Origin: Chloroflexota bacterium
GTDB taxonomy: Bacteria; Chloroflexota; UBA11872; UBA12225
Length of the DNA stretch: 64,000 nucleotides
Direction of reading: 5' to 3'
Assembly: GCA_030447525.1 (NCBI GenBank)
Contig: JAUJOR010000003.1
Location: 244,817-308,816, forward strand
Shown here: positions 42,679-53,940 of the stretch, one piece after another
Layout: each line of letters opens with the position of its first letter
How positions within the stretch are numbered: position 1 is the stretch's first letter
Program-made: the position numbers and the translations under genes
The notes under the pieces: model-generated
The model's database searches: none
Told to the model about the DNA's origin: nothing
The model's input: only the letters and a program-made list of their open reading frames with translations

Positions 42679-44181
42679 ATGAGCCAAGACAGGGTGGCGG
42701 TTTCGCACCTGACACGTCGTCGATTGCTGGGGACGGCCGTGGCCGGCGGGGTGGGGACGGCGTTCTCAGTTGCCTGCGGCACCGGGACGCAGCCGGGACC
42801 GGGGGCGCCGCAGGCGGGACAAGCGGGTGGGTCGAGGAGCCTGCCCCCGGCGCAGATCGGCTGGGACACCTTCCGAGGGGGCGACGGCTCCTGGCCGGAG
42901 CTGATGGTCAAGACCTTCCAGGAAAAGCATCCCCAGATCAAGGTAGAGTACCGGGCCATTGCCCTGGACAGGGGCAATCAGCAAAGCGCCTATCCCAAGA
43001 TGCTGGCCATGGCCCAGGCGGGGACGCTGGGGGAGGTGCACGCCTGGGACCCGTCCCACTGGCAGCTGTACCAGGCGATAAAGCGGAGCATCATCAGGCC
43101 GGTGGACGAGTACATCGCCCGCGATAAGTTCGACCTGAACCAGTACTACAAGCCGTTTATCGAGTACCAGAAGTGGGAAGGGAAGACCTGGGGCCTCCCC
43201 AGCTGGGGCTGGACGGGGCAGGACGGCCTGCTCTACAACACCGAGCTGGCCCAGCAGGCGGGGGTCACCTTCCCGGAGCAGAACTCCCCCGACTGGACGA
43301 TGAGCCGGCTGTACGAGATCGCCGTCAAGATGGGCCGGTTCGTGGAGCGCAACAACGGCTTCGGGATGTCTACCACATTGCCCGGCTCCGCCGGCGTGAC
43401 CGTCCTCACCCGGGCCTTTAACGGCGACAATCTCAGCCCCGACGGCAAGAAGTCCACCCTCCTGGACACGGCGCCGAAGGAGGCCATGAAGTGGGCCTAC
43501 GACCTGGCGCACAAAGAGAAGGTGCTGGCCGTTCCTGGGCGATACGAAGGCAGCCTCGATCAGATGTTCGTCAACGGTTTGCTGGGCATCCAGCACGCCG
43601 GGTCGCTCTCAGTGTTCACCATCAACCGGCTCAACAAGGACGGCCTGCTCAAGTTCAAGGCTCACCTCTTCCCCAAGCGCCGGGACGGCAAGCGCCCCTC
43701 GCAGCTCCGCGGGGGCACCTGGAACGTCAGCAACATCAGCAAGTATCCCGACCAGGGCTGGGAGTTCATCAAGCACATCACCAGCCGCGAGGGGACGCTC
43801 ACCTTCAACACTATGAGCGGTAACCAGGCCAACGTGCGTCCGGACATCATGACCGACCCGTACTTTGGCGATCCCAACTTCAAGGTCTACTTGGAAAATT
43901 TCGAGAACGCCATGCTCCACGTCGTCCCGGCCAACCTCCGAGGCAGCGAGTTCGAGGCCGCCTTTGGGGAGAAGGGGACGCCATGGTACAAGGGCGAGGT
44001 GGGCTTCGAGGACGGCCTGAAGCAGTGGAACGACGAGCTGCAGCGCATCCTCGCCCGGCTCGTGCCGCGCGCCCGCCGCGCCTCCCCGACCGGGGACCCT
44101 CGCCGGGCGAGCACCGGGGGGCGAGCACTGCCGGGCGAGCACCGGGGGGTGGGGCCGGCGCAAGGATTCAAGACGGCGTGA
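42679..44181 (+). CDS. ABC-type solute-binding lipoprotein (Tat-exported), orphan
   Basis: 500 residues from ATG 42679, with AAGGTGG eight bases upstream; GTG 42667 is also possible. The N-terminus combines twin arginines (LTRRRLLGTAVAGG) with a lipobox (FSVAC), so it is a Tat-exported lipoprotein on the outer membrane face. The body is a family-1 sugar-binding fold: PELMVKTFQEKHPQIKVEYRAIA, LAMAQAGTLGEVHAWDPSHW, WGLPSWGWTGQDGLLYNTELAQQAG and YEGSLDQMFVNGLLGIQHAG. The last 50 residues are Arg/Pro/Gly-rich with short repeats and look like a decayed or frame-changed tail. No permease or ATPase is adjacent. Confidence 0.9.
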   Translation: MSQDRVAVSHLTRRRLLGTAVAGGVGTAFSVACGTGTQPGPGAPQAGQAGGSRSLPPAQIGWDTFRGGDGSWPELMVKTFQEKHPQIKVEYRAIALDRGNQQSAYPKMLAMAQAGTLGEVHAWDPSHWQLYQAIKRSIIRPVDEYIARDKFDLNQYYKPFIEYQKWEGKTWGLPSWGWTGQDGLLYNTELAQQAGVTFPEQNSPDWTMSRLYEIAVKMGRFVERNNGFGMSTTLPGSAGVTVLTRAFNGDNLSPDGKKSTLLDTAPKEAMKWAYDLAHKEKVLAVPGRYEGSLDQMFVNGLLGIQHAGSLSVFTINRLNKDGLLKFKAHLFPKRRDGKRPSQLRGGTWNVSNISKYPDQGWEFIKHITSREGTLTFNTMSGNQANVRPDIMTDPYFGDPNFKVYLENFENAMLHVVPANLRGSEFEAAFGEKGTPWYKGEVGFEDGLKQWNDELQRILARLVPRARRASPTGDPRRASTGGRALPGEHRGVGPAQGFKTA

Positions 44182-45353
44182 AGGGGAGACCGGCAGGGCC
44201 CGGGTGTAGTGACGGCGCTGCCGGCCCCGGCGACGCCGTCCAGCGCCGTAAAGGGGAGCATCTCCGCCTGACGGCGACGCGTGACGTGGAGACGCGCACC
44301 GGCCCCGGCTGGGCGGACGTACGCCTCGTCCATGAAGCCCTGCCGGCGATCGACCTCGACGCCGTCGATCTTTCGGTCGAGCTCCTCGGATGGCGCCTGC
44401 GGGCCCCCCTGCTGATCGCCGGGATGACCGGGGGGCACGGCGCGGCCTGGGAAGTGAACGCCTGCCTCGCCCGGGCAGCCGAGCGCCACGGGCTGGCCAT
44501 GGGCGTGGGGAGTCAGCGGGCGGCGGCGCGCCGGCCCGCGCTGGCCTCGACGTACGGCGTGGCCCGCGAGCACGCCCCGACGACGGTGTTGATCGGGAAC
44601 GTCGGGGCGCCCCAGCTCATCGCCCAGGGCGACGTCCCGCCGCTGACGGGGGGGGAGATCCGAGAGCTGCTGGCCACGCTGCGCGCCGACGCCCTGGCCG
44701 TCCACCTCAACTTTCTCCAGGAGACGGTGCAGCCGGAGGGCGACCGCCGGGCGGAGGGGACGCTGGGGGCCATCCGCGCCCTGGCCGAGAGCGTGGACGT
44801 GCCATTGATCGCCAAGGAGACGGGCGCCGGGATGTCCCGCCGGACGGCCCGTTCGCTAGCCGAGGCGGGGGTCAAGGCCCTGGACGTCGGCGGTCTCGGG
44901 GGCACGTCGTTCGCCGCCGTGGAGGGGCTGCGGGCGGAGCTGCAGGGGCACCGGCTCGGCGCGCGCCTGGGGGAGACCTTCCGCGAGTGGGGCGTCCCGA
45001 CGGCGGTCTCCATCGCCGCCGTCCGGCCCGCGGGCCTGCCCATCATCGCCACGGGGGGTATTCGCACCGGCCTGGACGCGGCCAAGGCCATCGCCCTCGG
45101 GGCATGCCTGGTCGGAGTTGCCCGCCCCCTCCTCCAGGCCAGCCTCGAGGGGGGCGACGCCGCCGTCGACGCCTGGATCGAGGAGTTCCTGGCCGAGCTG
45201 CGGGCGACCCTGTTCCTCACCGGGTCACGCGCCCTGGATGACCTGCGCGGATGCCCCCGCGTGATCCTCGGCGAGACGCGCGACTGGCTGACGCAGCTGG
45301 GCTGCCTCACCGACGCCCAACCGTCCCCGGCACCAGCGGCCGGAAAGGACTGA
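44178..45353 (+). CDS. fni: Type 2 isopentenyl-diphosphate delta-isomerase
   Basis: 391 residues from GTG 44178, whose last bases form the stop of the preceding gene (GTGA). The frame extends further upstream but only inside that gene. FMN-enzyme motifs: RRKGEHLRLTATRDVETR at the N-terminus, PLLIAGMTGGHG, MGVGSQRAA, VLIGNVGAPQLI, LAVHLNFLQETVQPEGDR, LIAKETGAGMSRRTA, DVGGLGGTSFAAVE and IATGGIRTGLDAAKAIALGACLVG. It interconverts IPP and DMAPP with reduced FMN and Mg2+, for isoprenoid synthesis. No other isoprenoid gene is near, and coupling to a sugar-binding protein is odd. Confidence 0.95.
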   Translation: MKGRPAGPGCSDGAAGPGDAVQRRKGEHLRLTATRDVETRTGPGWADVRLVHEALPAIDLDAVDLSVELLGWRLRAPLLIAGMTGGHGAAWEVNACLARAAERHGLAMGVGSQRAAARRPALASTYGVAREHAPTTVLIGNVGAPQLIAQGDVPPLTGGEIRELLATLRADALAVHLNFLQETVQPEGDRRAEGTLGAIRALAESVDVPLIAKETGAGMSRRTARSLAEAGVKALDVGGLGGTSFAAVEGLRAELQGHRLGARLGETFREWGVPTAVSIAAVRPAGLPIIATGGIRTGLDAAKAIALGACLVGVARPLLQASLEGGDAAVDAWIEEFLAELRATLFLTGSRALDDLRGCPRVILGETRDWLTQLGCLTDAQPSPAPAAGKD

Positions 45354-45509
45354 CCGTACCATACGGCTCGTTCCCTGCCTGGACCCCGTACCTGGGCCCG
45401 ACCCGGGATCACCGGCCCTTCAGGCGAGTGGATACCTGGGGTTACCCTACACCAGACCCGAGTGTGCCACCAGTCGGCACATCGAGAGGCAACCGGACCG
45501 GCGACTGGC

Positions 45510-45580
45510 GTCATCCCTTCGCGGTGCTCAGGGCAAGCGCTGACCCTCGAGCGGAGCGAAAGGGAAGGATCCGTCTCCCC
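45510..45580. repeat. Dispersed intergenic repeat, copy near 45.5 kb
   Basis: GCTCAGGGCAAGCGCTGACC, then GAGCGGAGCGAAAGGGAAGG, then ATCC. The same order, slightly shorter, occurs at 56346-56385 (GCTCAGGGCCAGCGCTGAGC, then CGAGCAAAGGATCCGTC), and a partial copy (CCGAGCGCAGCGAGGGATC) at 42360-42378. All are intergenic. Confidence 0.6.
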
Positions 45581-45669
45581 AGCACCAGGCCCCTTCTCGC
45601 CACTGAGGGCCAGCGCCACGTGAGGGTAGTCCGTTGCCTAGCGGCGTGTATCGTCCGTAGCGTAGTCTG

Positions 45670-45696
45670 TTGACAAGCGGGATTTTTTCGTATATT
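45670..45696 (+). promoter_or_regulatory. Sigma-70-like promoter for the DUF4331 operon
   Basis: A perfect -35 TTGACA (45670-45675) and TATATT (45691-45696) are separated by 15 bases, slightly short; TATTCG at 17 bases is the alternative -10. They stand out as AT-rich in this GC-rich sequence, about 200 bases upstream of the first DUF4331 start. The rest of the 540-base gap (45354-45893) holds only the dispersed repeat. Confidence 0.5.
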
Positions 45697-45893
45697 CGCG
45701 CCCCTTGCCGGACGGCCGCGCCTGGTATACGACCGGCCGCGCGATCCAGGCGTACATGCACCTGGTGGCTAGTCAACCTGTCGCCGCCGCACGCAGCTGG
45801 GCGGCACATCCATTGTTGGGGAAGCGTAGGGGACCTTCTATAGAGATGAAGACACACCAGAGCGAACGAGAGCACGAAAAGAAGGAGTCGCGT

Positions 45894-47543
45894 ATGGCAC
45901 GAACGAAAGCCCGGGGCCTCATCGCCGGTTTGGCAGCGGCGCTCACCCTGCCCCTGGCTTCCCTCGCCCTGGTCGTCGGGCCGGCAGCCCCCCTGGCGGA
46001 CGCCTCCAGCCACCGCGAGGCCCCCATGATCTCCAACGACCCGGCGGCGGACTCCACCGACTTGTACATGTTCACCAGCCCTGAGAACAACGGGACGGTG
46101 ACGTTTGTGGCCAACTACTACCCCTTCGAGGACCCTTTCGCCGGCCCCAACTTCTACCGCTTCGGGGACAACGTCCTCTACGCCATCAACGTCGACAACA
46201 ACGGCGACAACCGCGCGGACATCACCTACGAGTTCCGCTTCCGGACGACCGTCCGTAATCCCAATACCTTCCTCTACAACACCGGGCCGGTGACCTCCCT
46301 GGACGACCCCGACCTGAACGTCTATCAGACCTACACCGTCACTCGCATCGACGGCTCGGGGCGCCGGGACATCGCCACCGACCTCCCGGTGCCCCCGGTC
46401 AACATCGGGCCCAAGTCCACGCCGAACTACACCGAGGTAGCGGGGGCCGCCATCAGGCCAATCAGCTCCGGCGGACAGGTCTTCGCCGGCCAGCGGGCCG
46501 ACCCCTTCTTCGTCGACGTGGCCGCCCTGTTCGACCTGCTGACCATCCGCAAGCTCCCGGGCAACGAAGGGGGCGGCATCAACGCCCTGAACAACAAGAA
46601 CGTCCAGAGCATCGTCCTGCAGGTGCCCAACTCCCAGCTGACGGCCAACGGGCAGCCGGTGACCACCGGTGACCTGGGGAACAGCAACGCCGTCATCGGG
46701 GCCTGGCAGACGGCCAGCCGGCAGAAGACGCAGGTGCTCAACCCCGGCGCGGCCCCCACGGACAGCGGCGAGTGGGTGCAGGTGTCCCGCGTCGGCAACC
46801 CCCTGGTCAACGAGGTGGTCATCCCCCTGGCGGTCAAGGACGCCTTTAACGCCATCCGCCCTGATCAAGACATCGGCGCCGGCGCCCTACCGCTGGTGCA
46901 GGATCCCGAGCCCTCCCGGCTGCTCCGGCAGCTCTACAACGTCAACGTCCCACCCGCCCCGCGTGACGACCTGGTGGCCGTGTTCCTGACCGGCATCCCC
47001 GGCTCGGTGCTGGGCCTCCCGGGGGCGACGGCGCCGATGAACGTCCCCGCCGGTGCCTCAACCGGCGCCGAGATGATGCGCCTGAACCTGGCCACGCCCC
47101 CCACGGCCATCGGCGCCGGCAACCGGCTCGGCGCGCTGGGCGGGGACATCGCCGGCTTCCCCAATGGCCGCCGGCTGACGGACGACGTGGTGGACATTGA
47201 GCTGCGGGCCCTGGCCGGGGCGACCTACCCCTTGCTGCACAGCGACTTCACGCCCGACCCGCTGGCCAGCCAGCTGGGCGACGGCGTGGACGGGCCGGAC
47301 GGGGCCCTCCTGCCGGCCTTCCCGTACGTCGGGACGCCGAACAGCGGGTTTGACGTCCCCGTGGCCGGTCAGGGTCCGCAGCTGTACATCCGCTGCGCCA
47401 GCAACCGGGTGTACCGGCTGAACGGCGACCTGTCGGTGGGCAACTACGTCCCTGATCCGGCGATTATCGGCACCTCGGCCATCCTGCAACCCAGTGGCAC
47501 CGTCTCCGCGGAAGCCATCCAGTCCATCTGCGGCGACAAGTAA
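45894..47543 (+). CDS. Secreted DUF4331 protein A
   Basis: 549 residues from ATG 45894, behind AAGGAG. A Sec signal peptide (ARGLIAGLAAALTLPLASLALVVG) is followed by the family start ASSHREAPMISNDPAADSTDLYMFTSPENNGTVTFVANYYPFEDP. Other conserved parts are NFYRFGDNVLYAINVDNNGDNRADITYEFRFRT, GGQVFAGQRADPFFVDVAALFDLLTIRKL and WVQVSRVGNPLVNEVVIPL. The VDNNGDNRAD loop resembles a calcium-type Asp/Asn loop, and many Asp residues suggest metal binding. The function of DUF4331 is unknown. It is first in a cluster with a near-identical copy, a TPR protein and a NicO-type permease. Confidence 0.92.
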   Translation: MARTKARGLIAGLAAALTLPLASLALVVGPAAPLADASSHREAPMISNDPAADSTDLYMFTSPENNGTVTFVANYYPFEDPFAGPNFYRFGDNVLYAINVDNNGDNRADITYEFRFRTTVRNPNTFLYNTGPVTSLDDPDLNVYQTYTVTRIDGSGRRDIATDLPVPPVNIGPKSTPNYTEVAGAAIRPISSGGQVFAGQRADPFFVDVAALFDLLTIRKLPGNEGGGINALNNKNVQSIVLQVPNSQLTANGQPVTTGDLGNSNAVIGAWQTASRQKTQVLNPGAAPTDSGEWVQVSRVGNPLVNEVVIPLAVKDAFNAIRPDQDIGAGALPLVQDPEPSRLLRQLYNVNVPPAPRDDLVAVFLTGIPGSVLGLPGATAPMNVPAGASTGAEMMRLNLATPPTAIGAGNRLGALGGDIAGFPNGRRLTDDVVDIELRALAGATYPLLHSDFTPDPLASQLGDGVDGPDGALLPAFPYVGTPNSGFDVPVAGQGPQLYIRCASNRVYRLNGDLSVGNYVPDPAIIGTSAILQPSGTVSAEAIQSICGDK

Positions 47544-47579
47544 GTGAGACGAGATACGCACGTGATGAAGGAGCAGCGT

Positions 47580-49229
47580 ATGGCACAATCCACGGTCGGC
47601 CGAGTGCTGGCCGGCCTGGCAGCGGCGGTGGTCCTGCCCCTGGCCTCGCTCTCGATGATGGTGGGCCAGCCCACGGTGGAGGTCAGCGCCTCCAGCCACC
47701 GCGAGGCCCCCATGATCTCCCAGGATCCGGCGGCGGACTCCACCGACTTGTACATGTTCACCAGTCCCGAGAACAACGGGACGGTGACGTTTGTGGCCAA
47801 CTACTACCCCTTCGAGGACCCTTTCGCCGGCCCTAACTTCTACCGCTTCGATGAGAACGTCCTCTACGCCATCCGCGTCGACAACAACGGCGACAACCGG
47901 CAGGACATCACCTACGAGTTCCGCTTCCGGACAGACGTGCGGAATGGGAACACGCACCTGTACAACGTGGGGCCGGTGACCTCCCTGGACGACCCTGACC
48001 TGAACGTCCGCCAGTTCTACACCGTGACCCGCGTGGACGGCTCAGGGCGCCGGGACATCGCCGTCGACCTCCCGGTGCCCCCGGTCAACATCGGGCCCAA
48101 GTCCACCCCGAACTACGCCGAGGTGGCCTCGTCCGCCGTGCGGCAGCTCAGCAGCGGCGGGCAGGTCTTCGCCGGCCAGCGGGCCGATCCCTTCTTCGTG
48201 GACATCAGCTCGCTGTTCGACCTGCTGACCATCCGCAAGCTTCCGGGCAACATGGGTGGTGGGAACAACGTCCTGATGGGCAAGAACGTCCAGAGCATCG
48301 TCCTGCAGGTGCCGATCACGCAGCTGACGGCGGACGGCGGGGCGGTGACCGCCCTCAACAGCCCCAACGCCGTCATCGGGGCCTGGCAGACGGCCAGCCG
48401 GCCGAAGACGCGGGTGCTCAACCCCACCACGCCGGGGACGGAGAGCGAGACCGGCGAGTGGGTGCAGGTGTCCCGCCTGGGCAATCCCCTGGTCAACGAG
48501 GCGGTCATCCCCCTGGGGGTCAAGGACGCCTTTAACGCCATCAGCCCGGACATGGACGTGGCCGCCGGCGCCCTGCCCCTGGTGCAGGACCCCGAGCTCT
48601 CCCGGCTGCTCAACGCCCTGTACGGAATCAAGGTGCCGACGGCCCCGCGGGCCGACCTGGTAGCCATCTTCTTGACCGGTGTGCCCGGCTCGGTGCTGGG
48701 CCTCCCGGGGGCGACGGCGCCGATGAACGTCCCCGCCGGTGCCTCGACGGCCGCCGAGATGATGCGCCTCAATCTGGCCACTCCCCCCACCGCGATCGGC
48801 GGGGGCAACCGCCTGGGCGTCGTCGGCGGGGACATCGCCGGCTTCCCCAACGGCCGCCGGCTGACGGACGACGTGGTGGACATCGCCTTGCAGGCCCTGG
48901 CCGGGGCGACGTTCCCGCTGGTGGATAAAACGTTCACGCCCGACCCGCTGGCCGGCCAGCTCGGCGATGGCGTGGACGGGCCCGATCCGGAGGCCCCCCT
49001 CCTGGGGACGTTCCCCTACCTGGCCATCCCCCACCGTAGCTTCGACTACAACACCGCCGCTACCCCCGGCTTTATCCGCTGCGCCAGTGGCCGGGTCTTC
49101 CAGCTGAACGCGGACATGTCGCTCGGCGGGTACGTCACCTTCCCGTCCGGGATCGGCAACAACGCCATTCTGCAGGCCAGCCCGAGCGTGTCCGCCGAGG
49201 CCATCAAGCTGATCTGCCGGGACAACTAG
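47580..49229 (+). CDS. Secreted DUF4331 protein B (tandem paralogue)
   Basis: Also 549 residues, from ATG 47580 with AAGGAG seven bases before. It has the same layout as protein A and high identity: SSHREAPMISQDPAADSTDLYMF, NVLYAIRVDNNGDNRQDITYEF, QVFAGQRADPFFVDISSLFDLLTIRKL and WVQVSRLGNPLVNEAVIPLGV. The signal peptide, the segment after the VDNNGDNR loop and the C-terminus differ most. Uninterrupted DNA identity over about 60 bases (46087-46149 against 47773-47835) points to recent duplication or gene conversion. It begins 36 bases after gene A. Confidence 0.92.
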   Translation: MAQSTVGRVLAGLAAAVVLPLASLSMMVGQPTVEVSASSHREAPMISQDPAADSTDLYMFTSPENNGTVTFVANYYPFEDPFAGPNFYRFDENVLYAIRVDNNGDNRQDITYEFRFRTDVRNGNTHLYNVGPVTSLDDPDLNVRQFYTVTRVDGSGRRDIAVDLPVPPVNIGPKSTPNYAEVASSAVRQLSSGGQVFAGQRADPFFVDISSLFDLLTIRKLPGNMGGGNNVLMGKNVQSIVLQVPITQLTADGGAVTALNSPNAVIGAWQTASRPKTRVLNPTTPGTESETGEWVQVSRLGNPLVNEAVIPLGVKDAFNAISPDMDVAAGALPLVQDPELSRLLNALYGIKVPTAPRADLVAIFLTGVPGSVLGLPGATAPMNVPAGASTAAEMMRLNLATPPTAIGGGNRLGVVGGDIAGFPNGRRLTDDVVDIALQALAGATFPLVDKTFTPDPLAGQLGDGVDGPDPEAPLLGTFPYLAIPHRSFDYNTAATPGFIRCASGRVFQLNADMSLGGYVTFPSGIGNNAILQASPSVSAEAIKLICRDN

Positions 49230-49383
49230 CCGATCGCCCCAAAGTGGGCTCGCAGGGGCGCCGTTCCACTCTATGAGCGGAGCGGTGCCTCTGCGTTGCC
49301 CTGCTTCTCTACGTCCTTCCCTGATCAACCACGTCGGGGACGGCGGCGACGTCAGGGACGCTGGGGACGGTGGTGAAACGAAG

Positions 49384-50777
49384 ATGCTCACGACGCGACG
49401 CAGGAGTATGGGTGTGGGACGATTGACGGCTGTCGCCCTGGCCACGTCGGCCTGTCTCTTGGTGCTGGCCGGGACGCAGCGCCTGCCCTGGCTCGCGCAG
49501 CAGATCCAGCAGGCGGGGGGCCTGCGCCTGGGGAACGTCGGCACAGCGCCGGCACAGCCCTTCGCCGCCGTGAAGTCCCCGAGCTGGTCGACCATCGACG
49601 CCACGGTGGAGCGACTGCAGGCCTGGCTGAAGGACAATCCCCAGGACCCGCGGGCGGCCACGGTGTACGCCCAGCTTGGCGGCCTGTACTTACAGAAGGC
49701 CCGCGAGACGGGTGACCCTTCGTACTACACCAAGACAGAGGGGGCGCTCACTAAGGCCCTGGAGCTGGCGCCGGACAACGTCCCTGCCCTGGTGGGGATG
49801 GGGACGCTGCAGCTGGCCCGCCACGACTTCGCCGAGGCGCTGGCCACCGGCCAGCGGGCTCTGCAGCTGGCGCCAAACTCCTACGCCGTCTTCGGCGTGA
49901 TTGGCGACGCCAACGTCGAGCTCGGACGCTACCCCGAAGCGATAGAGGCCTTTCAGCAGATGGTCGACCGGCGCCCGGACCTGAGCTCGCTGTCCCGCGT
50001 TTCTTACGCCCGCGAGCTGCACGGCGACCTCCCCGGGGCCATCGTGGCCATGAAGCAGGCGGCCGATGCCGGTCCGCCACGCACGGAGAGCACGGCCTGG
50101 ACACGCGTGCAGCTGGGCAATCTCTACTTCATCAGCGGCGATCTAGAGCAGGCCGAGCTGCAGTACCAGCAAGCCCTGCTCATGCTCCCGAACTACGTGC
50201 ATGCCCTGGGGGGCCAGGGAAAAGTTGCCGCCGCCCGCGGCGACCTGCGCGGGGCGATAGCTCTCTACAGCAGGGCCCTGGAAGTCGTCCCGCTGCCGGA
50301 GTACGCCATGGCCCTGGGCGACCTCTATCGGGCCACGGGTGACGCCCGGCGGGCGACGCAGCAGGACGATCTCGTCCGGGTAATCGCCCAGCTGCAGCAG
50401 GGCAATGGCATGGACGTAGATCTGGAGATGGCCCTCTTCGAAGCTGATCGGGCCAAGGACGCTGCGGCCCTGGCCGTGGCCCTGGAGCGAGCGCGCGCCA
50501 CCTACGCCCGCCGGCCCAGCATCCACGCCGCCGACGTGCTGGCCTGGACGCTCTACCGCGCCGGACAGCCCCTGGAGGCCCTGCCGTACGCCCGGGAGGC
50601 CCTGCGCCTGGGGAGCAAGGACCCGCACCTGCTGTACCGCGCCGGGGCCGTCGCGGCCGCCGCTGGCGAGCCGGCCGAGGCCCGCGCCGCCCTGGAAGAG
50701 GCCTTGCGGCACAACCCGGCCTTTTCGGTGCGCTACGCCCCGGAGGCCAAGCGCCTCCTCCAGGGTCTGAAAGGGGC

Positions 50778-50781
<4 letters not shown>
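49384..50781 (+). CDS. Secreted or membrane-anchored TPR protein
   Basis: 465 residues from ATG 49384, the start that gives an immediate signal anchor (MGVGRLTAVALATSACLLVLAG). At least six tetratricopeptide repeats follow, with the small-residue/aromatic spacing clear in AATVYAQLGGLYLQKARETGDPSYYTKTEGALTKALELAPDN, YAVFGVIGDANVELGRYPEAIEAFQQMVDRRPD, VQLGNLYFISGDLEQAELQYQQALLMLPN and DVLAWTLYRAGQPLEALPYAREALRLG. TPR arrays bind protein partners, here outside the membrane. The stop overlaps the start of the permease gene by four bases (ATGA), so the products are made together. Confidence 0.9.
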
Positions 50782-52934
<2,153 letters not shown>

Positions 52935-53130
52935 CGGCGCCGGCCGAGACCGGCCGAGGTACCCAGGGCGGCGCGAACGTGAACGGGCCAGCCCAGGGGG
53001 CCGCTGGTGAGGGTCAGCCGCCCCAGGTGGGGCAACCCCTGGGACAACGGCTGCCTGATGGTGCCATCCAGGAGACTCTCCCGGAGGGAGAGCCTCCGAC
53101 TTTGCCACCGCACGGGCACGGCAGGGTACG

Positions 53131-53214
53131 CTTAGTCTGGATTTCGCACGTCCCAGAGCGCGTGGCACGGAAAGGGCGCTCCGCCCTATCGGGGGGGCGG
53201 AAACCAGGCGTAGG
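53131..53214 (+). repeat. MITE-like palindromic repeat, copy 1
   Basis: About 84 bases starting CTTAGTCTGGATTTCGCACG and ending GCGGAAACCAGGCGTAGG. The two ends are imperfect inverted repeats of about 25 bases. Copy 2 (54801-54884) is the same element in the opposite orientation, with roughly four of five bases matching. It fills most of the 304-base gap between the NicO and Fur genes (52935-53238). Confidence 0.7.
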
Positions 53215-53238
53215 GACACGCAGGAGGACGAGGCTTAC

Positions 53239-53751
53239 TTGCCCCAACCACGCTCAGGTGACATCGAGTATCAGGCCATGGGCCAGGGGCTCAGCGCCGA
53301 CTGTCAGAAGTGTCGCGTTCCGGTTTCAGACGGGGGCACGCTGATCCAGTGGCTGCGCCTGGCCGGGCTCCAAGTCACCCCGGCGCGGGCGGCCGTCGTC
53401 CGGGCCGTGGCTTCCCAGGCCCGCCCGTTCACCGCCGGGCAGCTCTGCACCGCCGTGGCCATGGAGGCCCCGTCCGTCGGGCGAGCCACGGTCTTCCGCA
53501 CGCTCGAGCTGCTTGAAGCCCAGGGCCTGCTCGACCGTCTCTACTCCCTCGGCAGTCACGTGAGCTACGTCGTCCGCGACCCGGCGCGACCACCACGCCT
53601 GCACCAGTACCTGGTCTGCGCCGCCTGCAATGGGGTGACGGAGATCGCCGACGATCGCCTGGAGGGGGCGCTCCTGGCCGTGGCCGGGCGGCACGCCTTT
53701 AGAGCCGAGGGGATGCTGGTGGAGATCCTCGGACGCTGTCCCGCCTGCTAA
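53239..53751 (+). CDS. Fur-family regulator (Zur/Nur-like candidate)
   Basis: 170 residues from TTG 53239, which has AGGAGG 11 bases upstream; ATG 53278 is an alternative. The N-terminal CQKC pair is unusual. The Fur fold is recognisable: GLQVTPARAAVVRAVASQARPFTAGQLCTAV, SVGRATVFRTLELLEAQGLLDRL, LHQYLVCAACNGVTEIAD and a final GRCPAC. Both CxxC pairs of the structural zinc site are present, while the His-rich regulatory site of Fur is reduced. Its position after the NicO permease suggests it controls that cluster, sensing zinc, nickel or cobalt. Confidence 0.88.
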   Translation: MPQPRSGDIEYQAMGQGLSADCQKCRVPVSDGGTLIQWLRLAGLQVTPARAAVVRAVASQARPFTAGQLCTAVAMEAPSVGRATVFRTLELLEAQGLLDRLYSLGSHVSYVVRDPARPPRLHQYLVCAACNGVTEIADDRLEGALLAVAGRHAFRAEGMLVEILGRCPAC

Positions 53752-53940
53752 GGCGTCGGCGCTCAGCGCCAGATGCGGCCTCGCCGGGCGCGGCCTCCAA
53801 GCGGGTCCAGGGTGCTTCCTCGAGCCGCACGCAGCGGGGGCATCTACGAAGGACTTCTCCATAGATCAATTGTGGCCCCGCTTGCCACGAGCGTGACCGT
53901 TCCTGGTACTGGAGAGACTTGTCCTTCGCTCGTCCCCGGC

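Noticed and set aside
43983..44177. N-terminal extension of the IPP isomerase inside the binding-protein gene
   Set aside because: It would overlap a recognised gene for about 200 bases. The GTG at 44178 gives a normal protein length.
48042..49661. 539-codon minus-strand frame opposite the second DUF4331 gene
   Set aside because: Antisense, no family features; codon bias belongs to the plus strand.
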